Source: Rhodocyclaceae bacterium (GTDB taxonomy: Bacteria > Pseudomonadota > Gammaproteobacteria > Burkholderiales > Rhodocyclaceae). From it: 64,000 nucleotides of DNA. Positions 1 through 8,888 of the stretch are shown here, one piece after another. The stretch's first letter is position 1. The number at the start of each line of letters is the position of its first letter. Under the pieces are notes generated by a model that worked only from the letters and a program-made list of their open reading frames with translations, ran no database searches and was not told where the DNA came from. The stretch covers positions 34,598 to 98,597 of the forward strand of contig JAQTNK010000010.1 in assembly GCA_028713915.1 (NCBI GenBank). The letters are read 5' to 3'. The position numbers and the translations under genes are program-made.

Positions 1-1
1 G

Positions 2-589
2 TTTGTCGGCATCGCGATCTTTGCGCTGGCGATCGCTTTGGTGGTGGCGCAAGCGTGGATATTTTTCGCGTTGCGTGCCGAAGCGGATACGTGCCAATCC
101 GATCGGCATCGTCTGGATCGACTCGCCGCTACGCAGCGTGCGCAGGAGTCACTCGAAGCGCGCGAACGGCTGCAGGCAGAACTGCGTCTTGCCAACCGAA
201 TCATCGACAAGCTCGATACCCCGTGGGACGCCCTGTTTGGCACCATCGAGTCTGCCGGCGGCGAACAGGTCATTCTTCTGGGCGTCGACCCCGATGCCGA
301 GCAGCGGGATGTGCGTCTCACCGGGGAAGCCAAGGATATGTCGGCCGTGCTCGGCTATCTCCGCGATCTGCGTCGCGCGCCGGCGCTCAAGAGCGTCTAT
401 CTGACCGGCCACCAGATCAACCTTCAGGATCCGCAGCGGCCGGTCCGCTTCGCAATCGATGCCCACTGGGTCGAGGTGCCGCCGGCGCCGAAGGAATCCC
501 AAGCGGCAGCGGCCGCCAAGGAAGCCGTTGGCCCGCCGGTCGCGACGAAACCGTCAGATAGTCCAGCGATGCCGGGAGAGGAACCATGA
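2..589 (+). CDS. PilN/MshI-like fimbrial assembly protein (5' truncated)
   Basis: The frame is open from the window edge, so the true start lies outside. The first residues form a hydrophobic membrane helix, followed by a coiled-coil-like helical stretch rich in Arg, Glu and Gln and a small alpha/beta domain, then an Ala/Pro-rich tail. This is the layout of PilN, the inner-membrane platform protein of type IV pili and MSHA pili. The stop overlaps the start of the PilO-like gene by 4 bases. The assignment rests on architecture and on the following PilO-PilP-secretin order rather than on a sequence signature. Confidence 0.6.
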   Translation, partial: FVGIAIFALAIALVVAQAWIFFALRAEADTCQSDRHRLDRLAATQRAQESLEARERLQAELRLANRIIDKLDTPWDALFGTIESAGGEQVILLGVDPDAEQRDVRLTGEAKDMSAVLGYLRDLRRAPALKSVYLTGHQINLQDPQRPVRFAIDAHWVEVPPAPKESQAAAAAKEAVGPPVATKPSDSPAMPGEEP

Positions 590-1134
590 ACGGCCGCATC
601 ACCTGGGAAGCCAGGCGCCTGATGCGCGAGGTCGGCTGGCCCGGCATTGCCGGCGTGGGATTGATGCTCTGCGTCATCGTCTTCCGCGTCGAGGGCATGC
701 TTCCGCTGCGCGAACAGGTGACGCAGCTGCAGCGCGACGCCGACGTCTTGCGCGCCAAGCTGGCGGCGCGCCGGACAAGCTCCCAAGCCGTCAATCCGGC
801 GAATCAGCTTTCGCAGTTCTACGAATTCTTCCCCGACGGCAACGCGATGGCCGATACGCTGGAGCGCCTGCAGGCCACCGCCGCCGCGGAGAATCTGACG
901 CTCGAACAGGGCAAGTATCGGCTAGCGTCCGAAACGATCGGACAACTCGCGCGCTACGACATAGTCCTGCCGGTGAAAGGAGCGTACCCGCGGGTGAGGC
1001 GTTTCATCGCCCGTGCCCTGCGCGAGAATCCCAGTCTCGCGCTCGAAGGGGTGAGCTTCGGACGGCAGGCAGCCATCACCATCGGCGTCGATGCGCAGGT
1101 GCGGATGATCTTGTACCTGAAGGACGTCCAATGA
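586..1134 (+). CDS. PilO/MshJ-like pilus assembly protein
   Basis: This 182-residue protein has a short cytoplasmic N-terminus, one membrane helix at about residues 18-36, a heptad-like helical segment and a ferredoxin-like C-terminal domain, as in PilO/GspM. With PilN it would form the inner-membrane alignment subcomplex linking the cytoplasmic motor to the outer-membrane secretin. It overlaps both neighbours by 4 bases (ATGA type), which indicates translational coupling. Sequence conservation in this family is low, so the call depends on size, topology and gene order. Confidence 0.6.
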   Translation: MNGRITWEARRLMREVGWPGIAGVGLMLCVIVFRVEGMLPLREQVTQLQRDADVLRAKLAARRTSSQAVNPANQLSQFYEFFPDGNAMADTLERLQATAAAENLTLEQGKYRLASETIGQLARYDIVLPVKGAYPRVRRFIARALRENPSLALEGVSFGRQAAITIGVDAQVRMILYLKDVQ

Positions 1135-1640
1135 AGCCGACTACCGGGCGCCGTCCGTTGCTCGCCGTCGCGCTGGTGGCGAGTTTTGCGGCGGTGTTCT
1201 GGGTACGTGGCGACGAAGGGGACGCCGCGGATACCGTTGCTGCTGCGGCACAAACGCCGGCGAACTCTGCATCGGAGGCGTCGGCGCCGTCGCCGACTGC
1301 GCTGGCGCTGGCGCGGCTCGGGCGCCGTTCGCCGGCCGACGCCGATGCCGATCCGTTCCAAGCCAAGACTTGGTACGTTGCGCCACCGCCACCGCCGCCG
1401 GCGCCACCACCGAAATCCAGCGCGCCGCCGCTGCCGTTCCTATATGTCGGCAAGTTCGAGGAAGTCGCCGGCGGCAAGCTCGTGATCTATCTCGCCAGGG
1501 GTGACGAGTCCTTTGCCGTTTCTCCCGGCGACAAGTTCGACCACGATTATCAGTTCGAAGGCATCGAGCGGGGCCAGATAGTCATCGTTTATCTGCCCCT
1601 TTCCATCAAGCAACGCCTGTCCGTTGGAGCACCCGATTGA
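1131..1640 (+). CDS. PilP/GspC-like secretin-connecting protein
   Basis: The protein has 169 residues. An N-terminal signal or anchor helix precedes an Ala-rich linker, a proline tract (PPPPPPAPPPK, about residues 86-96) and a compact beta domain resembling the HR/PilP domain that contacts the secretin N-domains (around FLYVGKFEEV). The ATG overlaps the preceding stop by 4 bases. The longer open frame that begins at 459 is not the gene: its first part is antisense or out-of-frame noise across pilN and pilO. Confidence 0.6.
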   Translation: MKPTTGRRPLLAVALVASFAAVFWVRGDEGDAADTVAAAAQTPANSASEASAPSPTALALARLGRRSPADADADPFQAKTWYVAPPPPPPAPPPKSSAPPLPFLYVGKFEEVAGGKLVIYLARGDESFAVSPGDKFDHDYQFEGIERGQIVIVYLPLSIKQRLSVGAPD

Positions 1641-3904
1641 TTTTCCGTCGCCTCGCGATTCTGTATCTGGTGCTCACGCTGGCTGGATGCGGAGCTATGG
1701 CCAGCCATCGCGAAGGCCTCGATCTGAGCGCAGAAGGCAAGACGGAGGAAGGGCTGGCGGCGCTGGCCAAAGCCGTTGAAGGCGAGCCGACCAATGCCGA
1801 GTACCGCAAGGATCTCTACATGCGGCGCGCCGCTTTCCTGGATCGTGCACTCTCGCAGGCACAGAGCCTGCGCGCAGCAGACAAGACGATGGACGCCGAG
1901 GCCATTTACCAACGCGTGCTGGCGATCGATCCCGACAACATTCGCGCGAAGACCGGCCTGAACGATCTGACGCGGGACAAGCGCCACGCCGAGATCGTCG
2001 CCGCCGCCAAAGCGTCCCTGAAGGCTGGCGATCTCGACAAAGCGGCACAATTGCTGCGGCCCGTGCTCGCCGAGAACCCGACGAGCCGCGGCGCGGCCGA
2101 CGTCATGCGCAAAGTCGACGAACTGCAGGTGAAGCGCCAGTCGGTGCAGCCGACATTGCGCAGCACGTATTCGAAACCGATCAACCTGGAGTTCCGCGAT
2201 GCCAACGTGCGAATCGTCTTCGAAGGGCTGGCGCACACCACGGGCATCAACTTCATCCTCGACAAGGATGTGCGCCCGGATCTGCGTACCACGATCTTCC
2301 TGAAGAACGCCTCGATCGACGATGCCATCGATCTCATCCTGCAGACCAGCCAGTTGCAGCGCAAGGTGCTCAACAGCAACACGGTCCTCGTCTATTCGAA
2401 TTCGCCGGAAAAGATCAATGACTACCAAGACCTGATGGTCAAGGCGTTTTACCTGCAGAATGCCGATGCCAAGCAGGTGCAGACGACGATCAAGACGATG
2501 CTCAAGACCAAGGACACGATCATCGACGAGAAGCTCAACCTGCTGGTCATGCGCGACACGCCCGACGCAATCCGGCTCGCCGAGAAACTGGTGGCCATGC
2601 ATGACATCGCCGAGCCGGAAGTGATGCTCGATGTGGAAGTGCTTGAAATTGCCCGCTCGCGCCTGATCAATCTGGGTATCCAATGGCCCAACCAGCTGAC
2701 GCTGACGCCGCTGGCAACCGCCACCGGCACCGGCCTGACGGCAATCGATTTGAAGACGCTCAACGCCACGAAGCTGGGCGCATCCATCGGCGGGGTTGCC
2801 ATCAACGCTCGCAAGGACGACACCGACACGAATCTGCTTACCAACCCGCGCATTCGCGTACGCAATCGTGAGAAGGCGAAGATCCTGATCGGCGACAAGG
2901 TTCCCGTCGTAACGGCGACGACCACCGCGACCGGAATTGTTTCCGACAGCGTTCAGTACGTCGACGTAGGTCTCAAACTCGACGTTGAGCCCGACATCCA
3001 TCTGCAGGACGAGGTGGCGATTAAGGTTGGCCTCGAGGTGAGTTCCATCGCCAAGCAGATCACGACGCCAAACGGTACGCTCGCATACCAGATCGGCACG
3101 CGCAACGCCAATACCGTACTGCGACTGAAGGACGGCGAAACGCAAATTCTCGCCGGTTTGATCAGCGACCAGGATGCCGCCACCGGCAGCGGTATTCCGG
3201 GGCTCTCCGACCTGCCAATCCTCGGGCGACTATTCGGGAGTCGGCAGAACAGCCGCGACAAGTCAGAAATCGTGCTCTCGATCACGCCACACGTGGTTCG
3301 CAATATCGTCCTTCCCGACGCTCCGGCGGCGGAGTTTTGGTCGGGAACGGAGTCGGCGCTGCGCACGAAAGCGCTGACGCTGCCGCCGATGAAACCGCCT
3401 GCAGCGGCCGAGCCGGGGGTGGGCACCGGCGCGCCGGAGGCCAATGCAGCCGATTCAAACGACAGTCAGCCGCGTGGAGCGGCGAAGGTGGTGAATCTGA
3501 CCTGGACGGGGCCGGCGCAGGTCAAGGTGGGTGAGACTTTTAAATTGGGACTGCGGCTCAAGTCCGACGGATCGGTAAGAAGTCTGCCGTTCCAGGCATC
3601 GTTCGATCCGGTAGCCTTTCAGGCAATTGAGGTCGTCGAGGGCGAGTTCTTCAAGCGGGATGGCGGGACGACGAGTTTTTCCAGCAACATCGAGCCGGCG
3701 AGCGGCAAGGTATTTGTGAGCGTAACGCGGTCCGACCTGGATGGCGCGGTCGGCGACAATACGGTCGCGGTCGTGACCTTGCGCGCACTGACGGCCAAGG
3801 CGCCGGCGGAGGTGAAGCTCCTGTCGGCCGCGCCCATCGTGCAGGACGAGAAATCGCCGGCAGCGCTGCTGCCGGCGCCTTATGTCGTTACCATCAATCC
3901 CTGA
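1637..3904 (+). CDS. Outer-membrane secretin lipoprotein with TPR and C-terminal cohesin-like domains
   Basis: A 755-residue GspD/PilQ/MshL-type secretin. The start is TTG, overlapping the upstream stop (TTGA). A lipobox (LAGC) at residues 15-18 predicts a lipoprotein. TPR-like helical repeats occupy about residues 25-160, then come a secretin N-domain (about 180-260, LEFRDANVRIVFEGLA) and the secretin core (about 400-560, ending near VVRNIVLP). The last 140 residues after a Pro/Ala linker read as an all-beta cohesin-like domain starting near VNLTWTGPAQVKVGETF. Classical PilQ lacks this domain. It probably forms the outer-membrane channel for a pseudopilus. Confidence 0.85.
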   Translation: MIFRRLAILYLVLTLAGCGAMASHREGLDLSAEGKTEEGLAALAKAVEGEPTNAEYRKDLYMRRAAFLDRALSQAQSLRAADKTMDAEAIYQRVLAIDPDNIRAKTGLNDLTRDKRHAEIVAAAKASLKAGDLDKAAQLLRPVLAENPTSRGAADVMRKVDELQVKRQSVQPTLRSTYSKPINLEFRDANVRIVFEGLAHTTGINFILDKDVRPDLRTTIFLKNASIDDAIDLILQTSQLQRKVLNSNTVLVYSNSPEKINDYQDLMVKAFYLQNADAKQVQTTIKTMLKTKDTIIDEKLNLLVMRDTPDAIRLAEKLVAMHDIAEPEVMLDVEVLEIARSRLINLGIQWPNQLTLTPLATATGTGLTAIDLKTLNATKLGASIGGVAINARKDDTDTNLLTNPRIRVRNREKAKILIGDKVPVVTATTTATGIVSDSVQYVDVGLKLDVEPDIHLQDEVAIKVGLEVSSIAKQITTPNGTLAYQIGTRNANTVLRLKDGETQILAGLISDQDAATGSGIPGLSDLPILGRLFGSRQNSRDKSEIVLSITPHVVRNIVLPDAPAAEFWSGTESALRTKALTLPPMKPPAAAEPGVGTGAPEANAADSNDSQPRGAAKVVNLTWTGPAQVKVGETFKLGLRLKSDGSVRSLPFQASFDPVAFQAIEVVEGEFFKRDGGTTSFSSNIEPASGKVFVSVTRSDLDGAVGDNTVAVVTLRALTAKAPAEVKLLSAAPIVQDEKSPAALLPAPYVVTINP

Positions 3905-3916
3905 GGCGCCACGAAG

Positions 3917-4417
3917 ATGCCGTATCATTCATCGTGCCGCTGTACCGCTTGTGTGGCTGGTTTCACCATCGTCGAATTGCTCGTGACGCTGGTCATTATC
4001 GGCATCCTGGCGAGCGCGGTGCTCCCGATGGCAGAACTGACTGTGCATCGAGCCAGGGAGCAGGAACTGCGCGACGCGCTGCGCCAGATTCGCACGGCTC
4101 TCGATGCTTACAAGCGCGCCGGGGACGAGGGCCATATCGAGCGCAAGGTCGATGAATCCGGCTATCCGCATACCCTGGATGACCTGACCAAGGGCGTCGT
4201 GGACGCAAAAAACCCCAGCGGCTTGCCGTTGCGCTTCTTGCGCACGATTCCGCGCGATCCGTTCGCGCCCGATGACGACATCTCCGCCGCAAAGTCATGG
4301 GGGCTGCGCAGCTATGCATCGAGCCACGAAGATCCCAAAGTTGGGCGCGACGTCTTTGATGTCTATTCCGCCGCGCCGGGGGCCGGGCTCAACGGCGTGC
4401 GGTATCGGGATTGGTGA
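3917..4417 (+). CDS. Type II secretion/MSHA-like pseudopilin 1
   Basis: The class III (prepilin) leader ends in Gly before FTIVELLVTLVIIGIL at about residue 16, the signature processed by PilD-type peptidase. The leader is 15 residues and contains two cysteines. The C-terminal part resembles GspG, with a conserved YRDW end. It lies 12 bases after the secretin, and its stop (TGA) overlaps the ATG of the next pseudopilin, so the three pilin-like genes are one operon. Confidence 0.85.
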   Translation: MPYHSSCRCTACVAGFTIVELLVTLVIIGILASAVLPMAELTVHRAREQELRDALRQIRTALDAYKRAGDEGHIERKVDESGYPHTLDDLTKGVVDAKNPSGLPLRFLRTIPRDPFAPDDDISAAKSWGLRSYASSHEDPKVGRDVFDVYSAAPGAGLNGVRYRDW

Positions 4418-4794
4418 TGAACCTCAGGGCTCGTGGCTTTACGCTCGTCGAACTGCTGGTGGTGCTGGCCATCATCGCGACGCTGATGACCCTGGTGGCG
4501 CCGCGCTACACGGGAAGTGTCGACAAAGCCAAGGAAGCCGTCCTGCACGAAGACCTCGCGACCCTGCGTCAAGCCATCGATAAGCACTTCGCCGACACCG
4601 GCAAGTATCCCGCTTCGCTGAATGACCTGTTGGCAAAGCGCTACATCCGGCGGCTTCCCGTCGATCCGGTCACCGATAGCGCGATGACATGGATTCTGGT
4701 GCCGCCGGACGATCCGCAAATGGGGGCTGTCTTCGACGTGAAGAGCGGCGCGCCCGGCAGGAGCCGTGACGGATCGGCCTATCGGGATTGGTGA
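4417..4794 (+). CDS. GspG-like pseudopilin 2
   Basis: A short leader (MNLRARG) precedes FTLVELLVVLAIIATLM. The mature part matches the GspG fold, with a long N-terminal helix, the PASLNDLL segment, the VDPVTDSAMTW segment and a final YRDW. I chose ATG 4417, which overlaps the previous TGA, over the TTG and GTG codons at 4411 and 4414 because it gives a normal prepilin leader. It probably encodes a major pseudopilin. It ends with the same C-terminal tetrapeptide as the previous gene, suggesting duplication. Confidence 0.85.
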   Translation: MNLRARGFTLVELLVVLAIIATLMTLVAPRYTGSVDKAKEAVLHEDLATLRQAIDKHFADTGKYPASLNDLLAKRYIRRLPVDPVTDSAMTWILVPPDDPQMGAVFDVKSGAPGRSRDGSAYRDW

Positions 4795-4798
4795 CGGT

Positions 4799-5293
4799 AT
4801 GGTCGGTCAGCGTGGTTTCACCTATCTGGGGCTGCTTTTCGCAATTGCGCTGGCGGGCGTCGCTCTGGCGGCGACCGGTACGGTTTGGTCGTTCGAACGG
4901 CAGCGCCAACGTGAGGTGGAGCTGTTGTTCATTGGCCAGCAGTTTCGCGATGCGATCGCGAGCTATTACGAACACTCGCCGGGATTGGTGAAGCGCTATC
5001 CAGCCAAGCTCGAGGATTTGCTCAAGGACAATCGATTTCTGACGGTGCAGCGGCATCTGCGGCGGATTTATCGTGACCCGATGACCGGGCTCAGGCAGTG
5101 GCAGATCGTCCCGGCGCCCGAAGGCGGTGTGATGGGCGTCTTCAGTGGCTCAGCGGCTGAGGCGATTAAGCATGCCGGATTCCCGCCTGGACTGTCAGAT
5201 CTAGAGGGAACGACAAACTACGCAGAATGGAAATTCGTTTATCGGCCGCAGACGGGAGGACAGCCAATGACGCCTCAATTGGGGATTGAATAG
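4799..5293 (+). CDS. Pseudopilin-like protein 3
   Basis: The prepilin-type segment MVGQRGFTYLGLLFAIAL starts at ATG 4799, five bases after the preceding stop. The helix lacks the Glu at +5 (TYLGLL instead of TLVELL). Minor pseudopilins often lose that residue, so this may be an initiating or minor subunit. The C-terminal domain (about 130 residues) keeps the YPAKLEDLL and RIYRDPMTG features of GspG-like proteins. It is the last gene of the secretion operon. Confidence 0.75.
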   Translation: MVGQRGFTYLGLLFAIALAGVALAATGTVWSFERQRQREVELLFIGQQFRDAIASYYEHSPGLVKRYPAKLEDLLKDNRFLTVQRHLRRIYRDPMTGLRQWQIVPAPEGGVMGVFSGSAAEAIKHAGFPPGLSDLEGTTNYAEWKFVYRPQTGGQPMTPQLGIE

Positions 5294-5298
5294 GTTGC

Positions 5299-5314
5299 TC
5301 CCGCCAAGGCGGGA
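5299..5314 (+). terminator. Hairpin after pseudopilin operon
   Basis: The inverted repeat TCCCGCC-AA-GGCGGGA begins six bases after the last pseudopilin stop codon. No T-run follows, so an intrinsic terminator is only possible. Confidence 0.35.
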
Positions 5315-5371
5315 AGCTGGAGGTTTGTAGCCGAGCGCGGAGAGAGAACCTGATGGCGACAGCGTGAGAAA

Positions 5372-6093
5372 CTAAACCCCTAACGTGAGAAGAAGAAGCT
5401 TCAACCCGATGATGACGATTGGCGAGTTCTCCTCTGCCTCATTCAGCGCGGAAACGATATCGGGAATTCGCCGCTTCTCAAGTGGAGAGGCATGAGCGGT
5501 AGGCGCCAGGTGAATAGCGTCGCGCAGAGCGTAGGTCGGGGCGACCTGCACGAGACTTGTCGCTATCCCATAGCGGAATTTACCTCCCATCCAAATGCGT
5601 AGCTTCACTGCTACTGCGGGCGCGCCCCGCTTTTGGACATCACGTAGTATGTCGAGAAGGTGTGCGGAAGTAACGTCTGCGATTGGTAGCCTGCCAATCT
5701 TTGCGGATACGTCCGATTCCAGAAACTTTTCTGCCTGCGACGAGTACCTGGAGTCCCACCGCTTTGCGCTTGACTTCAGGTACTCCCTTGCGACAACTCA
5801 AACGAATTGGCTTGAGCCGTTACAAGAACAATACGGGCCAATCTTCTTTGCTGCGTCGGATGCTGCCCCTGAACAACGGTATCCTTAGCGCGATCACGTG
5901 CTTTTCGGGCATCAGCCAGACTGACCCGCGGATATTGACCAATCCTAAATATCTACTGTTTCCCGAGCCGTCTGAACCGATATCGCCAAAGCTTACTACC
6001 AGTGGGAACCACATATAGGTAGAGGGCACCGCCGTCGGCAAGCGTGTATGCTTTGTCGCGAAGTTTAGCGTTTCGAACAGCATCAAAGGATTG
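5372..6093 (-). pseudogene. Decayed P4-family tyrosine recombinase (integrase)
   Basis: Reading the - strand in three pieces reconstructs an integrase. An N-terminal Arm-binding (DUF4102) segment reads AVRNAKLRDKAYTLADGGAL and continues to the RVSLADARKARD motif, interrupted by an in-frame TAG at 5953-5955. A frameshift follows near 5795-5800. The core-binding domain then reads on in another frame (REYLKSSAKRWDSRYSSQAE, then LLDILRDVQKRGAPAVAVKL and GGKFRYGIATSLVQ). The reading ends at 5372 just where the catalytic domain should begin, so the R-H-R-Y residues are missing. There is no start codon in frame. This is a relic of a genomic island, and no tRNA or att site is visible beside it. Confidence 0.8.
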
Positions 6094-6127
6094 TTATAAT
6101 CCTGTGCCATAATCGCCTCTGCTCCTC

Positions 6128-7372
6128 GTGCCCGCCAACACCGTCAGCACCGCCTTCCTCGCCGCGCTGCTTGCCACCACCGCCTTGCGTGCCTGGCTGG
6201 CGCTGCGCCAGATTCGCCACGTCGCCAGTCACCGCGGCCAGGTGCCGGCCGAATTCGCCGCCAGCATTCCGCTCGCCGACCACCAGAAGGCGGCCGACTA
6301 CAGCATCGCCAAGACGCGGCTGTTCCTTGCCGAACTCGCCGTCGACGTCGCCCTCATGCTCGCCTTCACTTTCGGCGGACTGCTGCAATGGCTCGCCGAC
6401 ACGCTGTCGGCTCTCGGCACCCACGGCTATGTCCACGGCCTTGCGCTGTTCGCCGCTTACGGCGCTATCGGTTTCGCCGTCGGCCTGCCGTTCTCGCTTT
6501 ACCGCACTTTCAAGCTGGAGGCACGCTTCGGCTTCAACAAGACGACGCCGGCCCTGTTCGTCGGCGACCTCGCCAAGGGCATGCTGCTGGCCGTCGTCAT
6601 CGGCGGTCCGGTGCTGCTCGCCGTGCTCTGGCTCATGACGGCGATGGGCGACTACTGGTGGCTCTACGTCTGGATCTTCTGGCTGGCCTGCAACCTGCTG
6701 ATACTGCTGCTCTACCCGACGCTGATCGCGCCGCTGTTCAACAAGTTCACGCCGCTCGCCGACGACGCCCTCCGGACGCGCGTCGAGAGCCTGTTGGCGC
6801 GCTGCGGCTTCAAGGCTTCCGGCCTTTTCGTCATGGACGGCTCGCGCCGCTCGGCGCACGGCAACGCCTATTTCATGGGCTTTGGCAAGGCGCGCCGCAT
6901 CGTCTTCTTCGACACGCTGCTGGAGAAGCTCACGGCCGACGAAATCGAGGCCGTGCTGGCGCACGAACTCGGCCATTTCAAATGCCACCACATCTGGAAG
7001 CGCATCGCCGCCCTGGCCGCCGCCAGCCTCGCGCTGCTGTGGCTGTTGGGCGCCCTCATCGCCGCGCCTGGCTTCTATCGCGGCCTCGGCGTCGCCACGC
7101 CCGGCACGGCGATGGCCCTGATCCTGTTCTCGCTGGTCCTGCCGGTGTTCACCTTCCCGCTCGCGCCGCTGACGTCCCTGCTGTCGCGCCGTCACGAGTT
7201 CGAGGCCGACGCCTATGCGGCGCGGCACGCCGCCGCGAACGATCTCGTCAATGCGCTGGTCAAATTGTATCGGGATAACGCGGCGACGCTGACGCCCGAT
7301 CCGCTGCACTCGCTGTTCCACGACTCGCACCCTCCCGCCAGCCTGCGCATTGCCAGGCTGCGAACCAGTTGA
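6128..7372 (+). CDS. M48 family zinc metalloprotease (CAAX prenyl protease 1/Ste24-like)
   Basis: This 414-residue multi-pass inner-membrane protein has at least six hydrophobic segments and the zinc-binding motif HELGH (about residue 279), with the downstream third ligand in EFEADAYA (about residue 358). The N-terminal hydrophobic peptidase_M48_N domain and overall length match bacterial Ste24 homologues rather than the shorter HtpX. The start is GTG at 6128. Its likely role is membrane protein quality control. A short gap separates it from a cytochrome c gene on the same strand. Confidence 0.88.
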   Translation: MPANTVSTAFLAALLATTALRAWLALRQIRHVASHRGQVPAEFAASIPLADHQKAADYSIAKTRLFLAELAVDVALMLAFTFGGLLQWLADTLSALGTHGYVHGLALFAAYGAIGFAVGLPFSLYRTFKLEARFGFNKTTPALFVGDLAKGMLLAVVIGGPVLLAVLWLMTAMGDYWWLYVWIFWLACNLLILLLYPTLIAPLFNKFTPLADDALRTRVESLLARCGFKASGLFVMDGSRRSAHGNAYFMGFGKARRIVFFDTLLEKLTADEIEAVLAHELGHFKCHHIWKRIAALAAASLALLWLLGALIAAPGFYRGLGVATPGTAMALILFSLVLPVFTFPLAPLTSLLSRRHEFEADAYAARHAAANDLVNALVKLYRDNAATLTPDPLHSLFHDSHPPASLRIARLRTS

Positions 7373-7383
7373 AAGGAGTCACC

Positions 7384-7677
7384 ATGCGCTTCCTCGTCCT
7401 CATGTCCCTGCTGGCCGTAGCGACATCGGCCAGCGCCGCCGGCGACCCGAAAGCGGGCAAGCTGCTGCACGATGAACGTTGCGTCAGTTGCCATGTGGAG
7501 AAGTTCGGCGGCGATGGTTCGAAGATCTATACGCGCTCGCCGCGCCTCATCAACAACAAGACGGCGCTGGCGCAACGGGTCGCCATGTGCGCCGCGATGA
7601 CCGGAGCGAAATGGTTCCCCGAAGAAGAGGCGGACGTCGTTGCCTACCTCAACCAGCAGTTCTACAAGTTCAAATAG
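7384..7677 (+). CDS. Small periplasmic c-type cytochrome
   Basis: A 97-residue protein with a Sec signal peptide ending at ASAAG and a single haem-binding motif CVSCH (about residues 34-38). A distal Met in the MCAAMTGAKW stretch is the likely sixth ligand. The ribosome-binding site AAGGAGT lies upstream of ATG 7384, which I prefer to the in-frame TTG at 7369. Probably an electron carrier; its partner cannot be told from context. Confidence 0.85.
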   Translation: MRFLVLMSLLAVATSASAAGDPKAGKLLHDERCVSCHVEKFGGDGSKIYTRSPRLINNKTALAQRVAMCAAMTGAKWFPEEEADVVAYLNQQFYKFK

Positions 7678-7686
7678 GAGACCGCC

Positions 7687-8025
7687 ATGGAAGCCGCATG
7701 CGATCTTGCCAAGGGCAAGTGCAAACCCTGCGAAGGCGGCATCCCGCCACTCAGCGCCGCCGATGCCGAAGGCATGCTGAAGCAGCTCGCCGGCTGGTCG
7801 CTCCTCGGCCATGCCATCGTCAAGACTTATCACTTCAAGAACTACTACGAGACGATGGCCTTCGTGAACGCCGCCGCCTGGATTTCCCACCGCGAGGATC
7901 ACCATCCCGATCTCGCCGTCGGCTACAACAAGTGCACGGCGACCTACACGACCCACGCCATCGGCGGCTTGAGCGAGAACGACTTCATCTGCGCGGCGAA
8001 GCTCGACGCGCTGTTCGCGCTTTGA
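7687..8025 (+). CDS. phhB: Pterin-4a-carbinolamine dehydratase
   Basis: A 112-residue member of the PCD/DCoH family with the signature region ISHREDHHPDLAVGYNKC, including the catalytic His pair and the HPDL motif. It dehydrates 4a-hydroxytetrahydropterin, supporting aromatic amino-acid hydroxylases or molybdopterin metabolism. The N-terminal extension CDLAKGKCKPCEGG is common in proteobacterial versions. Its stop overlaps the next start. Confidence 0.9.
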   Translation: MEAACDLAKGKCKPCEGGIPPLSAADAEGMLKQLAGWSLLGHAIVKTYHFKNYYETMAFVNAAAWISHREDHHPDLAVGYNKCTATYTTHAIGGLSENDFICAAKLDALFAL

Positions 8026-8888
8026 GTCTGCAGGGAACGATCGTCGCCGCCTTCGGGCGGCACTATGAAGTCGAGTCCGACGATGGGCAGTTGTGGCAGG
8101 CCACGCCGCGCGGCAAACGCAGCGTCTATGCCTGCGGCGACCGCGTCGCCCTCGAACCCGGCGCCATCGGTCAGGCACGCATCGCCGACCACCTGCCGCG
8201 CACCTCCCTGCTTTACCGCAGCGACGAGTGGAAGCAGAAGCTGATCGCCGCCAACGCCACGCAAGTCGTGCTCGTCGTCGCCAGCGAGCCGGGCTTCAGC
8301 GACGAACTGCTGTCGCGCGCGCTGGTCGCCATCGAGCATGACCGCCTGCGCGCCGTCATCGTGCTGAACAAGTGCGATCTCGTCGAGCGCCTGCCGGCGG
8401 CACGCGCCCAGCTTGCGCCGTTCGCCGCGCTCGGCTATCCGGTGCTCGAACTGTGCGCCAGGCAAAGCGCCGCGCCGCTGTTGCCCTATCTTCACGGCCA
8501 GGTCTCGGTGCTCGTCGGCCAGTCGGGCATGGGCAAGTCGACCGTCATCAATGCGCTCGTGCCTGGCGCCGCCGCGCCGACGCGCGAAATTTCCACCGCG
8601 CTCGATTCCGGCAAGCACACCACCACGTACGCACGCCTCTACCGCCTCGACGCCGACAGCGCCATCATCGACTCGCCCGGCCTGCAGGAATTCGGCCTCG
8701 CGCACCTTTCTTTCGGCGACATCGAGGACGGCTTCCCCGAATTCCGCGCCACGCTCGGCCGCTGCCGCTTCCATGACTGCCGCCACGGCGCCGAGCCCGA
8801 CTGCGCGGTCAAGGCCCTGATCGCGTCGGGCGCGGTCGACCGCCGCCGCTACGACCACTTCCGCGCCATCACGGCGCGGGCCGCCTGA
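8022..8888 (+). CDS. rsgA: Ribosome small-subunit biogenesis GTPase RsgA
   Basis: The protein has 288 residues. It shows an OB-fold N-terminus, then circularly permuted GTPase motifs: G4 NKCD, then G1 GQSGMGKST, then G3 DSPG. It ends in a zinc-binding tail (CRFHDCRHGAEPDC). RsgA matures the 30S subunit late in assembly. The start is taken as TTG 8022, which overlaps the phhB stop; no ATG is available near the N-terminus. Confidence 0.92.
   Translation: MSLQGTIVAAFGRHYEVESDDGQLWQATPRGKRSVYACGDRVALEPGAIGQARIADHLPRTSLLYRSDEWKQKLIAANATQVVLVVASEPGFSDELLSRALVAIEHDRLRAVIVLNKCDLVERLPAARAQLAPFAALGYPVLELCARQSAAPLLPYLHGQVSVLVGQSGMGKSTVINALVPGAAAPTREISTALDSGKHTTTYARLYRLDADSAIIDSPGLQEFGLAHLSFGDIEDGFPEFRATLGRCRFHDCRHGAEPDCAVKALIASGAVDRRRYDHFRAITARAA

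Noticed and set aside
1370..1430. CCGCCACCACCG-rich tandem repeat
   Set aside because: It is the coding sequence of the proline linker in the PilP-like protein, not a separate repeat element.
5595..6018. Two + strand frames in the same region
   Set aside because: Antisense to the integrase pseudogene and without ribosome-binding sites or recognisable motifs.
5820..6110. 96-codon - strand frame starting MAQDYNNP
   Set aside because: It is out of frame with the integrase relic that the same DNA encodes; the integrase reading gives recognisable motifs while this one does not.
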